From Terriglobia bacterium (GTDB lineage Bacteria; Acidobacteriota; Terriglobia; UBA7540), in NCBI GenBank assembly GCA_020072925.1, contig JAIQGA010000001.1, positions 42,127-106,126 on the forward strand: 64,000 nucleotides of DNA, given 5' to 3'. The notes under the pieces are model-generated. The model was given only the letters and a program-made list of their open reading frames with translations. It did no database searches and had not been told where the DNA came from. Of the stretch, positions 49,181 through 57,807 are shown piece by piece. Positions within the stretch are counted from its first letter, which is position 1; every line of letters starts with the position of its first letter. Both the position numbers and the translations under genes were made by a program.

Positions 49181-51118
49181 TTACCATTTCACGGCCCGAG
49201 TGTCGATAAGGCTTCTTACCTCTTCCTTAAACTGCGCCAGGGGCCGGGAACCTGCATCGCCGGTATCGCGCCGCCGTACCGCCACGGCCTTTGCTTGCGC
49301 CTCGCGTTCGCCGACCACCAGCATGAAGGGGATTTTCTGGAGCTGGGCATCGCGAATACGCGCGTTCAGCTTTTCGTTGCGGTCGTCGAGTTGCACCCGC
49401 ACGCCGGCGCGGCGCAATTCCTCCTGGACCTCGCGCGCATAACCAAGGTGCTTGTCGCTGATGGGCAGCACGATCGCCTGCACGGGCGCCAGCCACACGG
49501 GGAATGCGCCGGCATAATGCTCGATGAGCACGCCGAAGAACCGCTCGATCGAGCCCAGCAGCGCGCGATGCACCATGACGGGCGTGTGCGGGTGGCCGTC
49601 GGCGGCCGCGTATTCCAGGCCGAAACGACCCGGCAGGTTGAAATCGAATTGCACGGTCGTAAGCTGCCAGGGCCGCCCGATGGCGTCTACCAGCTTCACG
49701 TCAATCTTCGGCCCGTAGAATACCGCTTCGCCGGGCATGTGCTTAAAGGGGATATTCATCCGCTCGAGCGTGTTCTTGAGCGCCCCTTCTGCCAGGTTCC
49801 ATTCTTCGACCGTCCCCGCATAATGCTCGGAATGCTGCGGGTCGCGGGCGGAGAGTTCCACCTGGTAACGGTCGAACCCAAAGGTCTTCAGCACCAGGAA
49901 GGCGAATTCCACGCACGCCTGGACTTCGCTCTCGAGTTGGTCGGGCATGCAGAAGATGTGGGCGTCGTCCTGGGTAAACCCGCGCACGCGCATCAGGCCA
50001 TGCATCACGCCCGAGCGCTCGTAGCGATAGACCGTGCCCAGCTCGGCGAAGCGCAGCGGCAGATCGCGATAACTCCGCGTGCGCGATTTGTAAATCAGGA
50101 TATGTCCGGGACAGTTCATGGGCTTGAGCTGGTAATGGTCGTTCTCCACGTCCATCGCCCCGAACATGTTCTCGCGGTAGAAATTGGTGTGCCCGCTGGT
50201 TTCCCAGAGGTGCAGGCGCATGGCGTGCGGAGTGAACACCAGGTCGTACCCGCGCGCCAGCAGTTCGGTGCGCAGCCAGTCCTCGATTTCCTTGCGGATA
50301 ACGCCGCCCTTGGGATGCCAGAAGATCAGTCCCGGCCCGGCGTCGTCCTGGATGCTGAAAAGGTCCAGTTCTTTTCCCAGGCGCCGGTGGTCGCGCTTCT
50401 TCGCCTCCTCGATCTGCGCGAGGAAGTCGTCCAGGTCCTTCTTCGAGAAGAACGCAGTGCCATAAATGCGCTGCATGGGGTGCGAGTGCTCGTCGCCTTT
50501 CCAGTAAGCGCCCGCCACGCTGAGCAGCTTGAAGGCCTTGACGCGCCCCATGGAAGGAATGTGCGGCCCGCGGCAGAAGTCCAGGAATTTGCCCGTCCGG
50601 TAGGCGGAAAAGACCGGCTCGGCTTTTTCTTCGATCAGTTGGCATTTCAGGAATTCGCCCATCTGCTCGAAGACCTTCTTGCCTTCTTCCTTGGGAAGGT
50701 GCACGCGCTCGTTCGGCACGTCGGCGTTGACGATTTCCTGCATCCTGGCTTCGATCTTCTTCAGGTCGTCTTCGGTGAAGGGCCGCTCGCGATAGAAATC
50801 GTAAAAGAAGCCAGTCTCCGTCGGCGGACCGATTCCGGGATGCGCGTCGGGGAAGAGGTCGGTGACCGCGGCGGCCAACAGGTGCGCGGAGGAATGCCGG
50901 TAAATCTCCAGGCCCTCGGGTGACGGCGGCGTGATGAATTGGATGGGCGCGCTCTCCTCGAGCTTCGCCGAGAGGTCGACGAGGCGGCCGTCCACCTTGG
51001 CCGCCAAGGCCTCGGCGGCCAGGCGGGGTCCGAGGGATTTGGCAACTTCCAGCGCCGTGATTCCCGACGGGAATTCCTTCGTCGCCCCGTCAGGGAAGGT
51101 GAGAACTATGTTGGGCAT
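49181..51118 (-). CDS. thrS: Threonine--tRNA ligase
   Basis: A 645-residue class II synthetase. In order: TGS domain (MPNIVLTFPDGATKEFPSGI), editing domain (HSSAHLLAAAVTDLFPDAHP, with the SAD-type second Cys motif region CRGPHIPSMGRVKAFKLLSV), catalytic core (MNCPGHILIYKSRTRSYRDL, RYERSGVMHGLMRVRGFTQD, HRALLGSIERFFGVLIEHYA) and anticodon-binding domain (WLAPVQAIVLPISDKHLGYA). ATG 51118 matches the family start; the 16 extra upstream codons lack a ribosome-binding site. It is the first gene of the thrS-infC-rpmI-rplT-pheS-pheT cluster. Confidence 0.97.
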   Translation of the reverse strand: MPNIVLTFPDGATKEFPSGITALEVAKSLGPRLAAEALAAKVDGRLVDLSAKLEESAPIQFITPPSPEGLEIYRHSSAHLLAAAVTDLFPDAHPGIGPPTETGFFYDFYRERPFTEDDLKKIEARMQEIVNADVPNERVHLPKEEGKKVFEQMGEFLKCQLIEEKAEPVFSAYRTGKFLDFCRGPHIPSMGRVKAFKLLSVAGAYWKGDEHSHPMQRIYGTAFFSKKDLDDFLAQIEEAKKRDHRRLGKELDLFSIQDDAGPGLIFWHPKGGVIRKEIEDWLRTELLARGYDLVFTPHAMRLHLWETSGHTNFYRENMFGAMDVENDHYQLKPMNCPGHILIYKSRTRSYRDLPLRFAELGTVYRYERSGVMHGLMRVRGFTQDDAHIFCMPDQLESEVQACVEFAFLVLKTFGFDRYQVELSARDPQHSEHYAGTVEEWNLAEGALKNTLERMNIPFKHMPGEAVFYGPKIDVKLVDAIGRPWQLTTVQFDFNLPGRFGLEYAAADGHPHTPVMVHRALLGSIERFFGVLIEHYAGAFPVWLAPVQAIVLPISDKHLGYAREVQEELRRAGVRVQLDDRNEKLNARIRDAQLQKIPFMLVVGEREAQAKAVAVRRRDTGDAGSRPLAQFKEEVRSLIDTRAVKW

Positions 51119-51238
51119 CGCTTCGCGACTTCCCACGTCTAGGATTGCAAAACTCCAATATAACAACAGAGAAGTCGAATGGTCTAGAACTTCTCTAGCG
51201 CAGGCCCTTCAAGGTCAAGTGTGGACTGCCGGATGTAA

Positions 51239-51469
51239 TCAGGCTTTGTGTTTTCTGTCGCGAAGCGCCGCGACGAGTCCGTCGGTGGAATGGCGGAGTT
51301 TCAAGACCCCAAAAACCTGGTCCAAAGCGTCGCCCGTTTCACACTTCACCAAGACCAGCCGGTCGCGCTCCTCGCGGACCTCCAGAACCTGGTGGGGCCT
51401 AATACCCAAGCGAACCCGAAGGGGTTTGGGAATCGTGATCTGCCCCTTTTTCGAAACCGTCGTTTTCAT
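51239..51469 (-). CDS. Orphan AbrB/MazE-type protein
   Basis: A 76-residue protein with an AbrB swapped-hairpin domain (TTVSKKGQITIPKPLRVRLG, then PHQVLEVREERDRLVLVKCE) and a helical C-terminus typical of VapB antitoxins (GLVAALRDRKHKA). No PIN or other toxin gene follows; the next gene is thrS, 120 bases on. It may be a left-over antitoxin or a regulator. ATG 51469. Confidence 0.8.
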   Translation of the reverse strand: MKTTVSKKGQITIPKPLRVRLGIRPHQVLEVREERDRLVLVKCETGDALDQVFGVLKLRHSTDGLVAALRDRKHKA

Positions 51470-51608
51470 GTTCCCATGGTAGGAATTCCGAGCGTCAAGG
51501 TCAATCCGCTTGGTGCTTCACACGTGAAAGGGCGGCGCCATGAAAGCTTCCCCGGCTGAGTGGCAAGGGTCGAAATTTCGAAAAATGGAGTGAGGGCGAA
51601 GATTTTAC

Positions 51609-51637
51609 TTGACAAGCCGAGCGGTAACTACTACATA
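51609..51637 (+). promoter_or_regulatory. Sigma-70-like promoter of the lysine-rich mini-gene
   Basis: TTGACA (51609-51614), a 17-base spacer and TACATA (51632-51637). Expected start of transcription is near 51644, giving a leader of about 75 bases. Confidence 0.65.
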
Positions 51638-51717
51638 TTGGGGCATCGATGCGCTCGGCCACAAGGTGTGGCGGGCGTACACCCTGATCGCGCATCTGTA
51701 GAGAGAGGAGAATAGAT

Positions 51718-51756
51718 ATGGCAGCGAAGAAAAAGGGCAAGAAAAAGAAGAGATAA
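51718..51756 (+). CDS. 12-residue lysine-rich peptide gene
   Basis: The frame encodes MAAKKKGKKKKR. It has a strong ribosome-binding site (GAGAGAGGAG, about 7 bases upstream), a matching promoter at 51609-51637 and a textbook terminator at 51790-51820, so it is a complete mini-transcription unit of about 175 bases. The peptide carries a charge of about +9 and would bind nucleic acid or membranes. It might instead be a regulatory leader or a small RNA with a chance frame. No family is known to me. Confidence 0.55.
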   Translation: MAAKKKGKKKKR

Positions 51757-51789
51757 GTCGATTCCGTTCCAGGTTTCCTCCTTTCCCCA

Positions 51790-51820
51790 GGCCCGCTTCT
51801 CCCAAGCGGGCCCTTTTTTC
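51790..51820 (+). terminator. Rho-independent terminator
   Basis: Stem GGCCCGCTT / AAGCGGGCC with a 5-base loop (51790-51812) followed by CTTTTTTCC. It ends the mini-gene transcript. Confidence 0.9.
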
Positions 51821-51925
51821 CTTGGCTAGTCGAAACACTTCCTGGCCTTTAGATTCTCACGCGGAATTGAAAAGGGAAGAGAACGCCGCGAGTGCCCGCT
51901 CCTGGCAGGCGGCCGCAGCGTCGGG

Positions 51926-52519
51926 TTACGTAAAGCTGACCTTCACGTCCTCGCGGTCGGCCTCGGCGACCTGGAAGAGCGCATGCGGCTGGAGGTGCAT
52001 GAACCCCGCGACGAAGTTCGCGGGAATCTGCCCGATGCGGATGTTGAAGGCATTCACGTCTTCGTTGTACGTGCTGCGCTGGCCGGCGATCTTGGTCTCG
52101 AGATCGGTGATGCGTCCCTGGAGCTGCATGAAGTTCGTATTGGCTTTCAGGTCCGGATATTTCTCCGCCACGGCGAACAAGGTCTTCAATGCACCGGTCA
52201 TCATATTATCCGCCTGGGTCTTTTCCGCGGGGGTGGTGGCTTTCATGTACGCCGTGCGCGCTTCGGTAACCGCGAGCAAGGTCTTCTGCTCGTATTGCAT
52301 GTAGCCCTTGCAAGTGTCGATGAGTTTCGGCAGCTCATCGTGGCGCTGCTTCAGCATCACGTCGATATTCGCAAACGAGCGGTCGATATCATTCTTCAGC
52401 GTGACCAGGTTGTTGTAGATGCCCACGAAGTACCCGATCAAGGCGATGACGATGATCGCCAGAATCACCAGAATGCCAATGGTGACGACCCATCCGATCA
52501 CGAACAAACCAGGTGTCAT
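51926..52519 (-). CDS. lemA: LemA-family protein (copy 2 of tandem pair)
   Basis: A 197-residue LemA protein. One N-terminal membrane helix (about 8-33, WVVTIGILVILAIIVIALIG) is followed by a helical domain with the LemA signature YNNLVTLKNDIDRSFANIDV, LKQRHDELPKLIDTCKGYMQ and LQGRITDLETKIAGQRSTYN. ATG 52519 has AAGGAG upstream. It follows another lemA on the same strand and shares most of its length with it. LemA function is poorly known (membrane stress responses in some species). Confidence 0.93.
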   Translation of the reverse strand: MTPGLFVIGWVVTIGILVILAIIVIALIGYFVGIYNNLVTLKNDIDRSFANIDVMLKQRHDELPKLIDTCKGYMQYEQKTLLAVTEARTAYMKATTPAEKTQADNMMTGALKTLFAVAEKYPDLKANTNFMQLQGRITDLETKIAGQRSTYNEDVNAFNIRIGQIPANFVAGFMHLQPHALFQVAEADREDVKVSFT

Positions 52520-52552
52520 GGCAAACTCCTTCCGGAAGTCCGGCAGGCCGGC

Positions 52553-53119
52553 CTAAGCCATCTTGACTTCCACGTCGGCGCGATCTTCCTCCGCCACCTT
52601 GAACAGGTCTTTGTGTTGCAGGTTCATCATGTGGGCGATGAAAACGTCCGGCAGTTGCTGGATGCGGATGTTGTAGGTATTGACGTCGTCGTTGAAGAAC
52701 TCGCGGCGGTCGGCGATTTTTTCTTCGAGGTCCGAGATGCGGCCCTGGAGCTGCATGAAGTTGTTGTTGGCCTTGAGCTCGGGATAGTTCTCCGCCACGG
52801 CGAAGAGGCTTTTGAGCGCGCCGCTGATGAGGTTATCGGCCTGGGCTTTTTCCGAGACCGTGCTGGCCCTCATGAACGCCGTGCGCGCCTCGGTGACCGC
52901 CTGGAAAGTTTTCTGCTCGTACTGCATGTAACCCTTGCAGGTCTCGATGAGCTTGGGCAGTTCGTCGTGGCGCTGCTTGAGCAGAACGTCGATGTTCGAC
53001 CATGCCTTGTCGATATCGTTGCGCAAGCGAACCAGGCTGTTGTAAATGGTGATCAGGTAGATCATCACCCCGGCCACAAACAGGATCACGACGAGGCCAA
53101 TTAGGATGGCGATTCCCAT
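52553..53119 (-). CDS. lemA: LemA-family protein (copy 1 of tandem pair)
   Basis: A 188-residue LemA protein with the membrane helix IAILIGLVVILFVAGVMIYL and the helical body YNSLVRLRNDIDKAWSNIDV, LKQRHDELPKLIETCKGYMQ and LQGRISDLEEKIADRREFFN. ATG 53119 has GAGGTGA upstream. It is clearly a paralogue of the following gene, 33 bases away. A small membrane-protein frame overlaps its start. Confidence 0.93.
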   Translation of the reverse strand: MGIAILIGLVVILFVAGVMIYLITIYNSLVRLRNDIDKAWSNIDVLLKQRHDELPKLIETCKGYMQYEQKTFQAVTEARTAFMRASTVSEKAQADNLISGALKSLFAVAENYPELKANNNFMQLQGRISDLEEKIADRREFFNDDVNTYNIRIQQLPDVFIAHMMNLQHKDLFKVAEEDRADVEVKMA

Positions 53120-53280
53120 CGGTTCACCTCGAGAAGCTGGCATTCCCTGAACTTTTTGGACCCGCTGAGAAACACGAAGACACTTGTGAGGCAGAAGACC
53201 GGAATGACCACGTAAGCGCCAAATCCCGGCTCAGAGTCCAACGCCGGGAGATCCGACACTCCAACGCAGAATGTGGACAT
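53101..53280 (-). CDS. Possible 59-residue membrane protein overlapping lemA
   Basis: From ATG 53280 the frame gives one hydrophobic helix (GFGAYVVIPVFCLTSVFVFL) and a basic tail. It overlaps the start of lemA by 19 bases in another frame, and the lemA ribosome-binding site is inside it. Its own ribosome-binding site is weak. It could be real and coupled to lemA, or a chance frame. Confidence 0.35.
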   Translation of the reverse strand: MSTFCVGVSDLPALDSEPGFGAYVVIPVFCLTSVFVFLSGSKKFRECQLLEVNRWESPS

Positions 53281-53355
53281 AGCCTGAAAAACCTTCGCGC
53301 ATCTTACAGAACTCGGCCTCTTGAAGCAAGTCCTTCCCGCAACCTCTACTGCCGG

Positions 53356-53384
53356 TTGAACTGCGCAAGGCCGCGTGCTAGCAT
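53356..53384 (+). promoter_or_regulatory. Promoter of the Ser/Thr kinase gene
   Basis: TTGAAC (53356-53361), 17-base spacer, TAGCAT (53379-53384), about 58 bases before the kinase ATG. The TAGCAT -10 recurs at 57739. Confidence 0.6.
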
Positions 53385-53442
53385 TGGCCGGGTAGAGGAG
53401 TCCTGATTCAACCCGGGACAAAGGGGGAGCCTGACACCGAGC

Positions 53443-56400
53443 ATGCGGACCAAGCTCGGTAAATACGTGATCAAGTCTGAGCTGGGTCATGGGGCCATGG
53501 GGGTAGTGTACCTGGCGGAAGACCCGCGCCTGCATCGGCCCGTGGCCTTGAAGACCATGTCTCCCTCCGTGGCCGGAGACCCAGAACTCCTCCAGCGTTT
53601 TTACCGCGAAGCGGAATCCGCCGGCCAGTTGCGCCATCCCAACATAGTCACCATCTACGACATCGACGAAGCCGAGGGCACTCCTTTCATCGCCATGGAA
53701 TTCCTGGAGGGAGACTCGCTCGAGAAGTTGATCCGGATCCGCAAGCCCCTTCCCATGTACCGCAAACTCGACATCATCATTCAGACTTGCCGGGGCTTGC
53801 ATTACGCCCACCAGCGAGGGATTGTTCACCGCGACGTTAAGCCGGCCAACATTGTGGTTCTCAACGACGGGCAGGTGAAGATCGTGGATTTTGGCATCGC
53901 GCGCATCAGCGATGCCTCGATGACGCGGACGGGCATCATCCTGGGCACGCCCATGTATATGTCGCCGGAGCAGGTGCGCGGCAAGTCCGTGGATCCGCGC
54001 TCCGACATCTTCTCGCTTGGCGTCATCCTCTACGAGTTTCTGACTTTCACGAGCCCCTTCCACGCCGAGGACGTTCCCACCATCGCTTACAAGATCTTGA
54101 ACGAGCCTCCCGCTCCGCTCCGCACGGTGATCGCGAATTGCCCTCCTCAACTCGACGCGGTGCAGCAGAAGGCCATCGCCAAAGAGCGCGAGGAGCGTTA
54201 CCAGACCGCCGAGGACCTCGCTTTCGACCTGCAACAGCAGGCGGATTACGTTCGGCGCAACATGGTGGACGTTTTCGTGCAGGAGGGCGAGCGTTACTTC
54301 GAGGCGGGGAATTTCACCCTCGCCCGCGAGTCCTTGCAGAGGGTCCTGGAACTCGACAGCGGGCACAACCTGGCGAAGAACCTGCTGAATAAAGTGCAGG
54401 AGCAACTGCAGGCCCACCAACGCGCCCAGAAGGTGGAGCAGGGGCTACGGCAGGCGCGCCAGGCGCTGGAGGGCCGGCTTTTCGACGAAGCCCTTGACCT
54501 GTTTGAAGAAGTTTTGAGGGTGGACCCGGCGAATGAACCGGCGCAACAGGGCAAAGCGCAGGCCGCCGAGCAACGTGAGCGCAATCGCCTGATCAACCAG
54601 CATCTTTCCCGCGCGGAGGAGTTGGCCAGCGAAGCGGATTTGCAGGGCACGCGGGAGGAGGTGGATAAGGTTCTGGCCATCGACCCGGCCCATCCGCGCG
54701 CGGTGCAGTTGAAGGACTGGCTCACCAAAGAACTGGTGGAGCGCGAGCGCGTAACCCAGGTGCAGCGACACCTGGAGGACGCCCAGCAAAAGCTGTCAAA
54801 CCGGGATTTTGCCGCGGCGCTGGCCCTGCTGGAAAAGGCCTACGCAATCGACCCCGTCAATATAGAGATCGAATCCCTGATCCGCTCCACGCGCGAAAGC
54901 CAGGAGCGGGAAGGACGCCGGAAGTTGCTCGAGCAACGCCTGGCGGAAATTCAGGAGGCCATCAGCCTCGAAAAGCTTGACGACGCCATTCATAAGGCCG
55001 ACCTGACGTTGCAGGAACTGCCGGACAACGCCCAGATTGTCAAGCTCCGTACGCAGGCCGTGCGGCTCGCCGACCTCCAAAAGCGCCGGCTTTACGTCGA
55101 ACAGCAGCTTCAGGCGGCGCGCGATGCCTTCCAGCGGAACGATTTCCCTCCCGCGATTGCGGTCCTGGAAAAGGCTCTGGAGACGGCTCCGGACGACGCG
55201 CGCCTGGCGGCTTATCTCAAGACGGTGCGTGAAGCTCAGGAGACCGCGCGGCTTGAAGATACCCGCCAAACGGCGGTGAGACAGGCCAGCGAGAAAATCC
55301 GAGCCCAAGATCTGGCGGGCGCTGTCCGGGTCCTGGAAGAGGCGACGGGCAGTGTCGGACATTCCGCGGAATTGACGGACCTGCTGCAGTTTGCGCGCGA
55401 CCAGCAGGCGGAGCAGATGCGGCAAGAGCGGATTCGTCAGATCCTGGGACGCGCGCAGGGGATTTTGCGGGAAGAGAACTACGAGGACGCCATTCAGTTC
55501 CTGGAGCGAAGCCAGAGTGAAGTGCAGGCGCCCGAAGTCGCCGAGATGCTCGCCAACGCCCGCGGACAGAAACGCAAGATCGAGCAGCGGCGGGCGGAGA
55601 TGGTGCAGCAGGCCCTTCGCCACGTCGAATCGAACGAACCCGCCAAGGCCGTAGGACTGTTGGACAGCGCCCCCAAGATCTACTTCAAGGACCCGAATTT
55701 CCAGAAGACGTATGCGCAGTGCCGTGAAGCGCTGGACCGATTTTCGGGCATCCGGCGGATTCTGGACAATGTCGGGGCAAGCGTGGCGCGCGATGACCTC
55801 GAAGCGGCGGAGAAGTTATTGCAGCAAGGCCTGAAGACTTATTCCGGTGAAGTGAATTTGCTGGCCGCACAGAAACAGGTCCAGGAAGCCCAACAGGCGC
55901 GGCGCCGGCGCCAACTCGTCAAGGTCTTGGACGAAGCCAAGCTGGACATGGGGCGCATGCAATATCGCGAGGCGCTGGCGTTGCTGGCAACGAAGGATTG
56001 GGCGTCGGCGGGATTTCCCGATTTGGCTCAGGAAGCCGCGTTGTTGCGCGCGGAAGCCAACGAGCGTCATATGGAAATCTCCGCGCGCCAGACCGTGATC
56101 CAGCAGGCTTCGCCGCTGACGGGAGCTCCGGCGGAGGAACCGGTATCTCTGTTGGAGTCCCAAAGGCGGTTGAGGGAAGCGTTGCGGGAAGGGGCCGCGC
56201 GACATGAAAAGTTGCCGGACCAGGCCCCGCACGGTCCTATGCCTTTGAGCGGCGGTCCAACTCCGCAGGATCGCGGGGTTGAAGCGCCGGGCGTCAAGCC
56301 GCCGCCAATCGCTCCTCCGGTTATCAGGCCCGCGGGCCCCCGGCCCACGCCCCCGCCTCTTGTCACCCCGGCCAAGCCGGTCCGCAAGGGCTTGCCGGTT

Positions 56401-56748
56401 GCCGTATGGGCAGCGCTGGCGGTTATCGTCCTCGCCGTCGTGGGAACCGCTGTCTGGCTGCTTCGGCCTCGCACCCCGGCCGCACTGGGTTATGCACAAT
56501 TAGTTACGGTCCCCTGGGCCGAGGTCGTCAGCGTGAAGACTGCGGCGGGAGAGACGTTGGATCTGAAGGGGCAAACGCCCATGCGCCTGGAATTGCCCCC
56601 CGGACATTACGCGATTGAGCTGAAGGATGACCAGGGCACCGGCCAGGTCGAGGTGGATATCAAGGCCGGAGAAACGACTCGCGTGAACTACGCGTTTCCT
56701 CAGGTGAATGTCAATGCGCTGGTGGAAGAACTGGTTTCGAAATACTAG
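53443..56748 (+). CDS. Ser/Thr protein kinase with TPR-like repeats and membrane anchor
   Basis: A 1,101-residue kinase. The catalytic domain (about 7-265) has GHGAMGVVYLAED, Lys37 in VALKTM, HRDVKPAN with Asp131, DFG at 149-151 and SPEQVRG. Residues about 275-900 are a long array of helical TPR-like repeats (for example YFEAGNFTLARESLQRVLEL, RDFAAALALLEKAYAIDPVN). A Pro-rich linker precedes one membrane helix (about 983-1007, GLPVAVWAALAVIVLAVVGT), and the last 85 residues are a PEGA-like beta domain (LELPPGHYAIELKDDQGTGQ). The long TPR region is on the cytoplasmic side. The gene overlaps the next by 41 bases. Confidence 0.92.
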   Translation: MRTKLGKYVIKSELGHGAMGVVYLAEDPRLHRPVALKTMSPSVAGDPELLQRFYREAESAGQLRHPNIVTIYDIDEAEGTPFIAMEFLEGDSLEKLIRIRKPLPMYRKLDIIIQTCRGLHYAHQRGIVHRDVKPANIVVLNDGQVKIVDFGIARISDASMTRTGIILGTPMYMSPEQVRGKSVDPRSDIFSLGVILYEFLTFTSPFHAEDVPTIAYKILNEPPAPLRTVIANCPPQLDAVQQKAIAKEREERYQTAEDLAFDLQQQADYVRRNMVDVFVQEGERYFEAGNFTLARESLQRVLELDSGHNLAKNLLNKVQEQLQAHQRAQKVEQGLRQARQALEGRLFDEALDLFEEVLRVDPANEPAQQGKAQAAEQRERNRLINQHLSRAEELASEADLQGTREEVDKVLAIDPAHPRAVQLKDWLTKELVERERVTQVQRHLEDAQQKLSNRDFAAALALLEKAYAIDPVNIEIESLIRSTRESQEREGRRKLLEQRLAEIQEAISLEKLDDAIHKADLTLQELPDNAQIVKLRTQAVRLADLQKRRLYVEQQLQAARDAFQRNDFPPAIAVLEKALETAPDDARLAAYLKTVREAQETARLEDTRQTAVRQASEKIRAQDLAGAVRVLEEATGSVGHSAELTDLLQFARDQQAEQMRQERIRQILGRAQGILREENYEDAIQFLERSQSEVQAPEVAEMLANARGQKRKIEQRRAEMVQQALRHVESNEPAKAVGLLDSAPKIYFKDPNFQKTYAQCREALDRFSGIRRILDNVGASVARDDLEAAEKLLQQGLKTYSGEVNLLAAQKQVQEAQQARRRRQLVKVLDEAKLDMGRMQYREALALLATKDWASAGFPDLAQEAALLRAEANERHMEISARQTVIQQASPLTGAPAEEPVSLLESQRRLREALREGAARHEKLPDQAPHGPMPLSGGPTPQDRGVEAPGVKPPPIAPPVIRPAGPRPTPPPLVTPAKPVRKGLPVAVWAALAVIVLAVVGTAVWLLRPRTPAALGYAQLVTVPWAEVVSVKTAAGETLDLKGQTPMRLELPPGHYAIELKDDQGTGQVEVDIKAGETTRVNYAFPQVNVNALVEELVSKY

Positions 56749-57682
56749 TTTCACTTCCGGGCTTGCTCTGGTTGCGACGGCGTTCATGCTGTTCGTCGGC
56801 GCGACCTCCGGGGGCGCGCAGGAGACCCTCGACCAGCGATATCAGCAAGCCGTCAGCTTCTTCAATAGCGCCAAGATGGAAGATGCCTGCGAAGCGTTCA
56901 AAGTGATCGAAAAAGAGAAGCCGGGGTACGGGCAGACTTCAACCTACCTCAAGGTGGCCTGCGGCGAGGTCGGCAGGATGCAAAAGATGGAGGAGGATGA
57001 TTTCAATCAGGGCGTCGACTTCTATTCCAAGGGGCGCCTGGACGATGCGAAGCAGAAGTTTGACCAAGCCCTCAAAGTCCCCTTGAAAAACCCCAAGCTT
57101 CGAGGTGACGTCACCCGCTATCTGAAGCTGATCGCGGATCAGCAAAGCGCCAGTCGCTATTTTGACGAGGGCGTCAGGCTTTTCAAGCAAGGCCGGCTGG
57201 CGGAGGCAAAAGCGCGGTTCAGCCAGGTGGCGCAGGGCAACGGTCCGAACGCTAGCGGGGCTCAGAATTATCTCAACCGCATCGAGCAAGCCGAGCAGGC
57301 TGCGAAACAGCAGCCCAAGCCTCCGGGCGGCACCACGACAACGTCGACGGAGCAGGTCACGCAGCCCGGCGCGGACGAGCAAATCCTGCGCACTGCTTTG
57401 ATAGCCTACTTTAACGGGAACCTCAACGACGCCGAGCACAATTTGTCAAACTACCTGGACAACCACGGCAGGAAGCGGGATCTCGCCTTCTTCTTCCGGG
57501 GAGCCACCCACGGAACGCGTTACTTCCTGTCGGGGCAGAAAGACGCGAAGCAAAGAGACCTGGCGCTCGCCGACTTTCGGTCGGCAAAAGACCATGGCGC
57601 CCAGTTCCAGCCTCCCCAGAAATATGTTTCCCCCAAAATCCTCGCCCTCTATGCCGAGGTTGCGGGCTCCGTGTCGCCGTAA
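56708..57682 (+). CDS. Exported TPR-repeat protein
   Basis: A 324-residue protein with an N-terminal signal (GLALVATAFMLFVGATSGGA) and TPR-like repeats (YQQAVSFFNSAKMEDACEAF, FNQGVDFYSKGRLDDAKQKF, FDEGVRLFKQGRLAEAKARF). It overlaps the kinase gene by 41 bases in another frame, so its expression is linked to the kinase. ATG 56708 follows AGGTGA; ATG 56714 is possible. It is likely a periplasmic partner of the kinase's PEGA domain (inference). Confidence 0.82.
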   Translation: MSMRWWKNWFRNTSFTSGLALVATAFMLFVGATSGGAQETLDQRYQQAVSFFNSAKMEDACEAFKVIEKEKPGYGQTSTYLKVACGEVGRMQKMEEDDFNQGVDFYSKGRLDDAKQKFDQALKVPLKNPKLRGDVTRYLKLIADQQSASRYFDEGVRLFKQGRLAEAKARFSQVAQGNGPNASGAQNYLNRIEQAEQAAKQQPKPPGGTTTTSTEQVTQPGADEQILRTALIAYFNGNLNDAEHNLSNYLDNHGRKRDLAFFFRGATHGTRYFLSGQKDAKQRDLALADFRSAKDHGAQFQPPQKYVSPKILALYAEVAGSVSP

Positions 57683-57715
57683 TCAATGTGATAGCCTCTG
57701 CAATTGCGTCTTCTC

Positions 57716-57744
57716 TTGACAAGGCAGTGAAGAGAAGGTAGCAT
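57716..57744 (+). promoter_or_regulatory. Promoter of the TonB-dependent receptor gene
   Basis: TTGACA (57716-57721), 17-base spacer, TAGCAT (57739-57744), 64 bases before the ATG at 57808. Confidence 0.7.
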
Positions 57745-57807
57745 CCCTCCAAGCGAAAGCCGAGAAATGTAACCATAAGAGTGTTGATCGAAGAGGAGGG
57801 CCTTCCT

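Noticed and set aside
51609..51704. Possible TTG-started 31-codon frame in the leader of the lysine-rich mini-gene (ending LGHKVWRAYTLIAHL)
   Set aside because: Its start codon would be the -35 box of the promoter, so it would not be transcribed.
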